Positions 13,000 through 24,800 of a DNA stretch of 64,000 nt are shown piece by piece. Made by a program: the position numbers and the translations under genes. The notes below the pieces were generated by a model. That model did not search any database and was not told the origin of the DNA. It saw nothing but the letters and a program-made list of their open reading frames with translations. Source of the stretch: Cricetomys ansorgei (lineage: Eukaryota; Chordata; Mammalia; Rodentia; Nesomyidae); the NCBI GenBank assembly GCA_026225945.1, contig JAMJFZ010002500.1:4660501-4724500 (forward strand), read 5' to 3'. Numbering within the stretch: position 1 is the first letter of the stretch; every line of letters begins with the position of its first letter.

Positions 13000-13560
13000 G
13001 AACATTAGTCAGACTAATCCTGTCCTCTGTTTGTGCTAATGCTAGGTGAAAGGAATTTCTGTGGTTAAGGCAACACACCTTTAATCCCAACTCAGAAGGA
13101 AGTTGTGTGGCACATGCCTTTAATCCCAATTCAGTAAGAGAAGCAGAGAGTTGAAGTGAGATGGAAGCAGACCGGAAGCAGAACTCAGAGAGAGAAACAG
13201 AGTTCAGTCAGGCAGTTTGAGTGCAGTCAGCTCACAGACAGTTTAGTTCAGAAGGAGAAGCTGAGAAGAGCAGAGCCAGTTCAGAGTAAGCTGAGAGTGA
13301 AAGCAGAGAACCAGAAGCAGATAATTTACGATTTACAGAGGTAGTTCAGAAGACAGTCAGTGTGAGCTCAGTCTTAAACAGTTCAGGCTGAAGCATTCTA
13401 GGTTTGCTGATTAGATTGTATGGAGGCTGAAGCCTTCTAGGTCTAGGCTTAAAATTAGATTGTATGTCGGACTGAGGATCGAATTAGCAAAAAATAAACT
13501 GTCCTCTGTCATGAACCCAGGAGAATAAGTAATATTAAGTCAACATATACATCTATGTTA
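13000..13560 (+). mobile_element. LTR-like / composite rodent repeat with internal duplications
   Basis: It contains two B1-head-like motifs (cctttaatccc at about 13078 and 13119), a purine-rich stretch full of GTTCAG/CAGTCAG words (13160-13390), and an imperfect duplication around gctgaagcattctaggt (13388 and 13427) with attagattgtatg. An AATAAA lies at 13493-13498. The layout suggests a solo LTR that absorbed SINE sequence, but termini and target-site duplication are not certain. Confidence 0.45.
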
Positions 13561-16469
13561 ACAGTTTTTCTTCTCCTGGAAACTCAGAATACGATCATGG
13601 ACTAACAATGAAAAGCAGACATGGCAGATCATCCATCCACCCTGTGCTGGATACACTCTGGGAAGCTGGTGTGATGGCCATGAGACTTCTTTTGGTCACT
13701 GAGAAGGCTCTACTGAAAAAATCAAGTAGGAAATAGGCAGAGTAAAAGCTCTGGAGATTTAGGGTAGGGTATAAAAGTTGTAAAGGAAATACCACAAAGA
13801 CGTATGTGTTTTTTTCTCATTTAAAACTTTCTTTCAATGAAAATCCACTGTCATTACCTTGAGTATTGTAAATTGACATTGGCCCCCTTATGTTATTGGA
13901 TCTGCAAGTGACAACCTCTGTGTTGGCATTATTCTTCCTCCTCTCCCACTAGTTCTAGATGCATTTCACTTAGTCCTAAGGGGCAATTCTTAATTTGCTT
14001 GTTCAGAGATATGTGGGAAGTGCTGGAAGCACATTTTTGATGACAGCTTAGATACAGGGCTACCAGTTTCCTATTGTAGCCCGGTTTCACCTTTAAAACA
14101 AGAGATAGCTCCTTGGCTTACATGGTTCTCCTTGAAGAACTCAATATCCAGCTCTCCAGGAGATGGTTCACTCCCATCAGAGTTTATTATAAGAAATTGC
14201 AGGATTTCCTGCTTCTATTCCAAAGTAGGTCAATTAGGTTAGTTAACCTAATCCCATTAGGTTAATGAACTCTGAAGCCATGGTCACTGATGTGGGTGGG
14301 TAGAAGTCACTGGCTTCCCCAAGCTCTACCAGCTGTTTATAAAATGAAAACTAGTGGTGGGAGACTATGAGTAATCTAAATAATCAAAGTCAAAGAGATC
14401 TGGATTCAAATTCCAATTGTACTACTAAGTAAACTTATTCTCAGATTGCAGGGTCCTTAATCTCGCACAGATGGATAAACTCATTCAGAATTGTGAGAAC
14501 TGAGATAATGCAGCTAACACACTTGGTACCCTGTCCAGCAAGGCCCTCACTCTTTTCTTTACTTATGCTATTTCTGAAGTAGCTGAATGCCCACCAGTTC
14601 TCAATCCAATACTGCAAACCTCAAAACTAAAAGAGTTTTCATCCAGTTCAAAACCAACTTTGTAGTAACTCAAATAGCTGTGGTGAAAATAAGGAAAGAT
14701 GTCAATGAACAAATGTTCACTGTACAGTGCAGTATGTGTAAGAGCAGTGCAGAGCAGGAAACATTCCAATAAGCAAAGGCTCCCGGTGGTGAAATCGGCT
14801 AGATACTGGTCAGCTAGAGGCTGGCTCTGTGGTTCAGGACACTACATCTGGAGGGATGTGGAGAGGAGGACTGACTTAGGTCAGCTCAGGGAGCTTAAAC
14901 AAATCTTTGAATCCAGAGCTACAGGGCTCAGATATTTCTGCTGGTTTCCTGTTTTACTGGCCACTTCCACATCCAAATGACATGAAAATTTCCCAAACCT
15001 ATATAGGTGCAGATTGTTTTGAGATTTGCAATTTGCATGCAGCTACAGATATCCAGCACAACTGCATAGTAGAGCATCTTGAAGGTAGGTAGCAGCAGCC
15101 CAGCTCTGTGGAGCCTCTCCAACCCTGTTTGAAATCTACTGATTGGACTGTGTGCTATGGTATCAGGTGAATCAAGAGCATGTAGGAAAGCAAAGGGGAA
15201 AGTGGGGCTGTAAGACAGAACATGCAAAGTTCTTACAACCAGATCAGAATACAAACGAACCAAAACGAATCTGCACATACAGAGCAGTGTGTACTACCTT
15301 CAAGGTCAGCGGAGGGACAGCCCATGAATAATTCATGGTAATAGAGGAAAAATGTTTTCACCTGATATTATTTACTCTCTCACCTGTGAGCTACCATTGT
15401 CTCCTCACTGTAGAATAAAGGACAATTTGTTCTGTTTACTGCCAGAAGCCTCAGACATGAAAATATCGCTTAGTATGTGAAGACAGTAACTATTTAATGG
15501 ATCAGATCTGCCTGGGCAAAACTGACTCTGATGGGTTAGGAGACTTTGATGAGAAGAGTTTATACAGGAATCTCGCAGTGCTTTCGAAGGAGCATATTTC
15601 ATAGTCCCTTGAGCTACAAGAGCCTTGGATAAGAATGATGGCCTCATTTTGTAGATCAGAGTTGGAGCACTATATCCACAGGGATAGGTCTGGATTTCAA
15701 AACTTAAATCCAAATCCTTCCAAGAGCTCCCCCTGCCATAGAGACATAGCAAGCAAGTCCAAGGGCATGAAGGATGCTAAATGGCACAGAAGTAAGGGGT
15801 CTAGCCAGGAAACAATTTGAATGACCTAAAGAGAAGCACATATGCATGTGGATGTGGGGAGGGGAAATGAAAGTACGCAAAACACTTTGATATGGTGTCG
15901 AAGAGGAAGCTGTATGAAGAAGTAGGTGGGAGCTGAGCAGTGGGGGGGGGGGGAGCTGTGGGTGGGCAGTAAACGGAGGAAGAGTGAGCAGAGGGACGGA
16001 AGGCCCTGGGCCGTCCAGTCTTGCAGGAGCCAGTAGAAATTGTATCGCGTACACAAAAACGTAAAACAGGGTTAGAATACGGAAAGCCACAGTCAGGCTG
16101 TGGAATCTGTGATGTTGGTCAATGACAGGGAGACACACTCTTAAATATAATGAGAACAAAGAAAGTCTAAATCAGTAGTTCTCAAATTGAAGATGTTCAA
16201 GATATTTAAACTTCTTTGTTCCCCCACAACACTACTGTCACAAAGCTTTCGGATGATCCAAGGCGGACTACAGATAACTGGTGTGTTACAGTGGAGTATG
16301 AAGTTATTATATTATATTTACTGAAATTAACTAAGAATGTTATTCTATGTACTCCTTAAAAGTAGAAAGTTCCTTTGCTAAGCACTAGAAAATGCTCTAC
16401 AAACAGTTGTTTGGTAAATTGATAAGTCTAAGTATATCAGATGGTAGAAGACATGAAATCTATAATCAG
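13561..16469. other. intergenic sequence between the LTR-like repeat and the Cep170 3' end
   Basis: No gene or clear repeat is seen. It contains a small palindrome at 14234-14251 and a run of 12 G at 15942-15953. The 151-codon minus-strand ORF at 15704-16159 is low-complexity and unsupported. Confidence 0.45.
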
Positions 16470-16490
16470 TGCATAAAGTTCCAGAAACAC

Positions 16491-16496
16491 TTTATT
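16491..16496 (-). terminator. Cep170: distal poly(A) signal AATAAA of Cep170
   Basis: This canonical AATAAA on the minus strand is followed by a short T/GT-rich stretch (tttcatgtcttcta), so cleavage is expected near 16470-16480. No further hexamer follows on this strand for about 150 bp. Confidence 0.65.
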
Positions 16497-17101
16497 TAAA
16501 AATGGAGTTGTAAATGCATAACAAAATAACGTAATAAATGTAACAAAAATAAATAAGGAGAATGTATTCATACAAAATAAAAATAACATAGTAAAAGGCC
16601 AAATGTTTATAATTGAACAAAACTGTGTAAACAAACAATAACATAAGTAGATATTGTAATACTTTCTTAGATTCCTTATCTTGCACGTCCATGTGGACAG
16701 ACTCAGTACCAAACATTAACTAAAGGAGGGAACAATGGCGATTATTCTGAGTAACTGTTTCTTCAAATGGACTGACCCTGTTTCAATGTTTTGTTCCTTC
16801 AAAGCATCTCACTTTGACATTCTTTCAAACCCTTTTGAAGCCTTACCTCATGAGAAATGTGAATTTAGCCTCACAAGAACAGTTCCTTTTTTTAATTTAA
16901 AGAAAAATATGAGACTCAGTATACAGCAGACTTTTGTTTTTGTATCTTTACAAAAAGATTTTGCATTTTTATTAACTGATCCAACAGCACAGGATTTCTT
17001 AGGTCATGAAAAATCTTGAAGTATACGTTTACCTTTTTCTTAAAACAAATGTATCACTGGTTATTGCTAAAATATCAAAGGCCATATCATAAAAGTTGCA
17101 G

Positions 17102-17107
17102 TTTATT
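17102..17107 (-). terminator. Cep170: possible proximal poly(A) signal of Cep170
   Basis: An AATAAA on the minus strand about 1.4 kb after the stop; other hexamers are at 17216-17221 and 16968-16973. Use of these sites is unproven. Confidence 0.35.
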
Positions 17108-18523
17108 CTTTATAGACTGGCAGGACCATTGGAGCAAATCCAGGCCTATTAATAGGATTTAAAAGAATTAAGATTCACCCAAATTATAGTGTTCTGGAAA
17201 GACAAAAATAATTCCTTTATTTAAAAACTTATTGAAATGTGAGCTCACTGGAAAGGAAACAGAAACAGTAACAAAGAAGAAGGTTTAAGAAGGTATTTTC
17301 CACAGGCTTTCTTTTTAGTAGCTCTAAGCCCAAAGCCTTAGTTGTCGTCTGTCTTGCAGGGTCCTCACAGATGTGTAAGACTGGCATAGGGTTGCTATGG
17401 ACCTACAGGGGACACAGAAGCAATTCAATGGCTGGGAGTGGAACTATCAACTACCCTCACAACTACTGGTTCTCCACATTTCCTAATGAAGAAAAATTAA
17501 CCTCATGATCATGGGGATCCCTCCCCCAACTGCCACATAAAAACTTGGTAACACAGAACAAATATACACGTTAATTTTAAAAATATACTCCACCTAAACT
17601 ATCCGTCAAGTTTAACCTTTCTAGTTGTCATTTAATCTAAAAGGAAAGAGAAAGTCTTATTTCCTTAAAAAAAAAAAAAAAAAAAAAAGGAGGAGAACAA
17701 GTAGAGAAAAAAAGAAAAAACAAAAACGAAAGGGAAGAAGACAAAAAGTGCCAAACAAATCTTGAAAAGTGGAGTAAAACACTGTGGGGTTAAAACAAAT
17801 GCAGTATTGTCAACTCCTATGTACAAAAAGACACACCAGTCCTTAACAATATATGGGTATGTCCACCTATCACTCCCAGTAAATCTTAGTGCAAACATAA
17901 TAGTTAATTTCCATAATCCCAAGACAAGTTACTTAGCAACAGTTATTATATAAATCACACTATGTTGGGAAAATCTTAGGACACAGGATGACTGCTGTGG
18001 AGGGTCTGCTTTACTCTACAGAGCAGGGTGTCACTGTGTCCAATGACAGTGAGTAATAATATAAACCCTATTATTAAGAAGCAAATTGAATGGTTAACAA
18101 TCTGTACAGCTGACGAGGAAGTTCATCTCAGGGAGTCGCTTGGCACAGGAGACACAGGGGTTCAGAAATGTTGGATATTTTAGTTTGTTTGTAGGTCACA
18201 GAATGGCTTAAAACAAACAAACTCAAAGATCTATAAAGGGAAAGGATGCAATGATATGATTCTATCTGAAAATCACAAAACCACAAAAGGCAAAGCCAGC
18301 ACAAGCTGCCTTTTGCTAAGTGTGCTTCAAGTGGTTATCTTGAGTGGTTTGAAAAGACTGGTATGACACAGTAGAGGTGAAAATAAATAAATAAAATCAA
18401 GAAGACAAAGATAACAAGATTGTTGATGACCAAGCTCTCGTGTTTTGTATGTCAACATCATGCTGCTTCCCATACCCCTAATCACTCCATGGGTAATGTC
18501 TCTAGTAACCAAGGGAACGTCAG

Positions 18524-18816
18524 TCATTCATGTACTGTAACATCTTCCTCTTCCCCATCAGGGTTGAACCTATTGAAATGGATACTGAAATCAGCCTCAG
18601 ACTCAGCATTCTCAACTGAGGCTGCTGCTGCTGCTGCTGCTCCAGGGTGCAGAGCCCTAGTTTCTGGTGGGCAAAGTGCTGGTGTCTGACCAGGGCTGCT
18701 GTGGTTATTAACAGGACTGGACTTCTGTTTTGGTGGAGATGGTAGGATAGCATTGGGGAATCCCATGTTGTTAAGAGCCTCCAAAGTTCCATCTGGGTCA
18801 ATCATGGCATTGATCA
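18524..18816 (-). CDS. Cep170: Cep170 exon K, last coding exon with stop (residues 1177-1273)
   Basis: The coding part is 293 bp, acceptor ttcag|TGA, stop TGA at 18524-18526. It encodes [20 protein letters not shown], a Pro/Ser-rich linker, a seven-alanine run, and the conserved acidic C terminus [20 protein letters not shown] followed by EEEDVTVHE. The alanine run is encoded by a (GCT)7 microsatellite on the plus strand. Human has a shorter, interrupted Ala stretch here as I recall it. Confidence 0.97.
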
Positions 18817-21800
18817 CTGAAGGAAATAAAAAGTAAAGTAAAAAGAGATGTAACTATTTTCAGTAAGAGGTGGATATGAATACTGCTTATCATTAAGATG
18901 ACTTTAGCAAGTCCTCTAATATTGTACTTAACCTGGTTTAATAATCCTGTGGTTAATCTATATTGTATACTGTAAAGACCTGAATGCTTTTCTGAGGTCC
19001 CTGCGGTCTCTGTAGACACTTTAAGAGACTGTGAACAGACTAGCGCTGAGAAGAGCAGAAGCTGAGAGCTTTCTGGAACTTGCTTTTACCATCATAGGAG
19101 GGTACTGAAAATGCTGGTTATGTTTTAACACCTGGACTTTGTCAAATATAAATACCAAAATACGTTCAGGATCTCACTTTACGCCAGGTGTAGTGGCACT
19201 AGAGTGGAGGGATGAGGATCAAGAGTTCCAGGTCATCCCCAGCTACACAGTGAGCTCAAGACTAATCTGCATATGACACTCTGTACCAACAACAAAACAA
19301 AGATGTTTTTAAAAATCTAATTTTACTATATTTTACATTTTATATTGGGAGCTATCGATATTCACTTTTATGGGGCTAGAATAGAAGCCAGGGCTTTACA
19401 CATGCTAAGCAGGCACTCTAGGACTGAGATATGTCTCTAGTCCTTTATATAAAGTTGTTAAACTTCCTTTTTATGTATAATTTGAATATGATCAACTCTA
19501 TACTTTTATATGTACTGGTTGGTACATTAAGCCAAATACTGTCTCAAAAATGAAGAACATAATAAGAAATATATTTTCAGAAATGGAATATACTGAGCTG
19601 GTATCAACTCAATTCTCCTGCCTCTTCCTCCTGAATGCTGGGATTACAGGCATCCACCAGAATATTCCACACTACCACATCCAGAAGCATCATTACTTAG
19701 TAATAAACTTACCTTGCAACTGTTTTTCAACTCTTTTCAGCTCCTGTAAGATCGAAGAAATCTCCTGCAGGGAAAGCAACATCCGAAATTAGCTTACTAA
19801 AACATTCTCAGATTACAAGCAATGCATCTTATTATCTCTATAGTATACTGTGTTAGTAGTTACAACAAAGGATACCCAGCAAACAAGATTCAAATTAGAA
19901 ATGAAACTAATTTTTTTCAATAATAATAACAACAACAATAATAATAAAAGAGTTTAAGGCAATTTACTACTGTAGAAGAGAAGATTTTGAAACATCTGAT
20001 CAACTTTGCAACAGTTTAACAATGTGACTATGAATTTTCATTGGAAAAATATATAAAGTGAAACATCAATATAAGACAACAATCTGATAAAATCATGCTT
20101 TTTAAAAAACAAATATTGTGTTAAGTAAATGGAAATCTGTCAACTCAATATTTTAAGTTCTAAACTTAAAGCTTCTTCACTATAGTATATAGTTATCATA
20201 TGAAGAAGATGGATCACAGTGAGAAACAGAAGTTCTTCCTTACTGCTCTCTGCAACCTTGAAACAACTGAGATTTTAAACAACACTAGATGAAATCTATT
20301 GAATCTATTCATTCATACTGTCATTTACAATGTAAAATAATAAACATTCAAAACTATGTCTTTCCCTACAAATGAAGCTGTGCCACTAAGATGTTTTAAT
20401 CTGGAAAAACCACTATACCATGCTTGAGGTCTTCACAATAGGGACTTCGCTTTCAGCTCTTAACTTGCTCTCTATGTCATCCCAGTTCCGATCTTTGTCT
20501 TTAAATAATATTCTACAGATCAAAAGACACAAGCATTTTAACCGTTCATGATTTTGTTGATAATACCAAAAACAAGATATCATTTCAAAACTGCATAAGG
20601 AAAAATATAACAATTACTGAATGAACTGAGAATTAATAATTAGCTAATACTATCGACTCATACATGTGAAAAACTATTAAAATCATAACTAATTGGGTAC
20701 TAATACATGCTTAAAACTCTTTAATGTTTATCTTATTTTTAACTTAAAATTGAACAAACAAGCATTGTTATTATTTGTAACAAATAATAAAACCATTCTT
20801 AAGAAAGCTTAACTTTATTGTGAGAATATATAAAATATAACAAAGTTAAGAAACAAACAAAATTAAGAAGAAAGTATGCTTAATTAGGTATGTAACTGTT
20901 GATTAAAACCTCTTTAACAGGAAACATCAACCTTATTGATGGATCAAAGTATAAACACTATCTTAAAGATGGAAAATTGGACTACTTACTGTACTGCTAT
21001 TCAAAAATCTTAATTATGTAGTGTATTTGCACATAACTTAGGAGTTAAGACAGTATACAGTTTTATTCATTTCTAAGAAAAATGATAAAATAATTGTTCT
21101 ATATGAGAAACTAAACTCAAACATTTTAATTTTTAAAGGATTGCATGTTTTTTGTCATCAAATGCAGACTTCTCCTCTCTTCAACACTTTATTATCTCTG
21201 AGACACAAGTCAGCCATTTTAAAAGATTTAAACACTTTTATATTTACATTCTCCAATGAGTCTGCCTAGAAATCTAGTTTAACTAAATCCTTACATTGAC
21301 TTCATGGTATTTCTTCAAAGGTCAATATACCAGGTTTTTTAAAAGCACAAATTAATCAACTTCAAAATGTCTGCAATTTTATATAACTAGGTTAAGAAGC
21401 ATACAGAGCCTGAAGAAGAAGATTCTTCTGAGCTGAGAATTTTTTTCAAATAAATAGTAAAGACTGAACCTCAATGCCAGGCACCAAAAGTCATTAGCTT
21501 CATCTAATGACTATGATATCAAGGAATAAGAAATGCTTTTATGCTTTTTAAAAAGAGACTTTGAGCAGCAACGCTCATGGAAAGTAAGAAATGACAGGAC
21601 TCCACAGCTAAGTGAAAACTACAACGGGCCTGTCAACCAAACAAGTTTATGTTTAGCAATGAGGTGCTAAAGCTCTGCCAGATTATAACGAGTGGGAATA
21701 ACACAGATGGTTTCTAAAACTGCTGAAATGTTCACTGTTGGTGAAAAGAACATAAAGCTACCCAAGGCTCCTGATTCACTGAAAACAATGTCTTGTTGGA

Positions 21801-24800
21801 ACAACACCAGGATAATATTTTTAAAGACATAGGATGTCAAATCAATCACTTTGGCTTTAGGAAATTAATTCTAATCACATATGTAGATGATAAGAAAACA
21901 GAAAACCATATCAACACATTATTTTAGACAAAGCTATAATGGTCAAACTTTTCTTTTAAAAAGATCATTTGACAATGGCCATCAGATTATAATTACAGAT
22001 TCAAAAAAAGTAGTTGGTCTAAACTCCACCATGGAAATAAAGTAAATTTCACAGCTTATTTCATTCAGAATTACTAACTAAAAATTCCTTTTGATGAAGT
22101 TGTTGGCTTTGGGAGAAAAAAGTCTTACCCATATATTGTACATCCTTAACCCAAGTAGTCTGGGGTGCAAACAGTAACTCACCACCCGAGGCCCAATAGT
22201 CATAAAGCTGAAGGACTGAAGGGCAGCAGGTATGCTGGACAGTAGACACGTGCAAACATTTTAAGTATGCATATGCTTCGATTTCACTGGGCATCTGAGT
22301 TTGTGTCTAAGCTGTGGCCAAAGCCTACAGTCATTCATTCCTCAAAACACCATGGCAATTCCCATGCAGAAGGCCAGTCTATTCATTAGATTTGGTTATC
22401 AGAAATCATACACATGCACTTCTTAATACTTTTTTCACAACTCCCTTCCAAAATCTAAGATGAAGTGAATCTTCCTTCCATTGCCATTTACTCTTAGCCA
22501 TACAGCCAATCCATTACACACGAGCCTATACACTGGCTCATCAAAGCTGTGCCTCAAGCTTGGCACTCAGCGACAAGTTCATAATAAGATATTTTATTGT
22601 CATTATTATCTTTTATAAAGCCCACCATAATCTTTACACATACCAAAACTCAAAGCTCACACAGAAGGCAATTAAAAAACATGGACCATTTGATATTTAT
22701 GTCATTAAGGCATTTACAGAGATCTTTAAAGTTTTTCTCAATTATCAAATTTCAAAAACAGCAAAATGAATTAGTCAATTTATTAATCTATGCAGTCTTT
22801 GAACTCAAGTTTAATTAAATGTCAAACCACAGTATTTTCCTGGGAGGGAGACTGGGTGTTGAGTCCAGTGCAGACTGAGCCAGATGCTCTGCAGGAGCCA
22901 ACAACAGCAGAGCACAGGGCCGGCAGTCTATTACACTGCTGTGAGTGACTGCCCAGCTAAGGATCTAGCTGTTAGGGGGAGTGTGTATGTCAGCAGGGCA
23001 GGGACTGACATTTTCATGGACAGCCCTCACTTACTAGCTTTCCATGGCTTTTTAGGGGAGCATGAACTCAGCAGTATATCCTGCTTAAACGGAGCCTCTT
23101 AGTGTCCTCAGTGTCGGCTCTCGCCATGCCCTTGCCCTTCTCCTCTCTCGCCGGCTCACTCTTCTCATTCTAGGAGTTTTCTCAAAAGCCTCTCCTGCAG
23201 GCTCCCATATGATCTTCTCCAGTATTTCCCTTCCAATACACTGTCATTCTGAACTGTAATCTCATATTTTCATGCGTGCTTCTGTACTTACTTGTGAAGG
23301 GGTCAAAAAGAATGATGCAAATAACATAAGCCACAAATCATTCAATCAGTGAGTTTAGAGATTTTTACTAGCCCCCCTTTAGTGGTAATGTGGTAATCAA
23401 ACCCAGGGCCTTGTACATCCTTTTTCAATTCCTACAAAAGGTGTCATAGTCAACACTCATTTCATTTATATAGTCCTCTGGTTAATACCTCCACATTCAA
23501 TTTTAGAGTATAATTTTAGTAAAATTTAAGTCAAAACAGCAGCAACTATTTTACTGTCAACTAAACCAAATATATGAGTTAGGCCTGAGGCATGACTTCT
23601 TTGGATATTCATTAGCATGGTATGTGACTAAGGCCTAGAGATTTATTAATTTATGTGCAATAACTAGTTATGCAAGGCTTACTACTTCTTTTCCTATTAA
23701 TTTTAAATGGGCTCTGCCCCAAGGAACAGTGGAGCACCTGCCCATGGGTACAAATCGACTAGAGAAGATACAGGTAGATAGCGTGACTAGTGAGAGGAGC
23801 TCTTGTTTGTGAAAGAAAATGAGGTCAGCAAACTTAGGTCTTAATATCATCCTAGGAAAAATAAACCTCATGTAAGGCAGTGTCAGGATGCTAACTACAT
23901 CATTAGCAAGTATGAGTAAAACACAATGGGTTAATATATAAGATCAGACCTCATAAAATGCAGTATTTATAAGTAACATGCAATTAATTTCTCTGAAGTC
24001 ACTGTGAACCTTATCTCTTAAAATTTAATTCAGTTCCAACTTAATTTGCCAAAATTAGTATGATTTGTAATTTTCATCCCCTTTATCTATTATTATTATT
24101 AGTAATTTCAACAATAAAAAAGGGGGCCTATTGAGTTTTGGTGGCAATCAAGCCAGCATGTATATATGCCACTGTTTGGCTGAAGTCTAATATGTCTGTG
24201 TTCTCTATATTTGTTAACAAATATAAAATTATTATTGTGTGGAAATAAAGTTTATTTAAGTATCAGGAATGTGCAATATGTGTGTGAGAAATAATAGAGA
24301 AATTATCTTGAAAATGAACAATGCATACTACATAAAGGTAATCATTAAAATAATTTTTTAAAACCCTGGTTATGAGTACTCATTAAGAAAGTCCAACTAT
24401 TCAATTCCTTAAGGCAGTATGCCTCATATTCCAGTAAGGAACTATCTATATGTTTGACTGATAATTTTGAAAAACTAAAAGTACTAAAGTTGAAAAGGCC
24501 CAAATGCAGAAGAGGAAGTGATGAGCCCATCTGTGTGAGACTTCTGAGAACCAGACTGAAAGGGAGGAAAAAGACACATACATACATACATGGAAAATAT
24601 TGTATGTATTATATAAATATATCTTAAATACTTGTATTTTTAAACTATGCTCATGTACTGATAAAAACTACTAAAGAAAAAGAGAAAAGCAGACAATGAA
24701 TATTACACTATTTTTTTAAATGAGATTTTTTATTACATTTATTTATTTATTTAAGAATATGGGCCTACAGCTGAACCATCTACACAACATTTTAATCATT

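Larger units (their letters stand above)
16470..18523 (-). other. Cep170: Cep170 3'UTR
   Basis: About 2.05 kb of AT-rich sequence follows the stop, without recognisable SINE or LINE copies. That is unusual for this window and fits a constrained 3'UTR. It contains a 22-base poly-A run on the plus strand (17667-17688), read as a U tract in the mRNA. Four AATAAA hexamers occur on the minus strand (17216-17221, 17102-17107, 16968-16973, 16491-16496), so alternative 3' ends are possible. The end coordinate is inferred from the last hexamer. Confidence 0.75.

Noticed and set aside
12905..13560. CRISPR-like repeat array
   Set aside because: The repeats are few, diverged and unequally spaced, and the DNA is clearly rodent with SINEs and introns.
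15942..15953. Run of 12 G as a regulatory or G4 site
   Set aside because: A single homopolymer without neighbouring G runs on the same scale; probably simple slippage.
15704..16159. 151-codon minus-strand ORF downstream of Cep170
   Set aside because: Leu/Pro/Ser-rich low-complexity translation over a G-run; no domain, and it lies after the gene's poly(A) signal.
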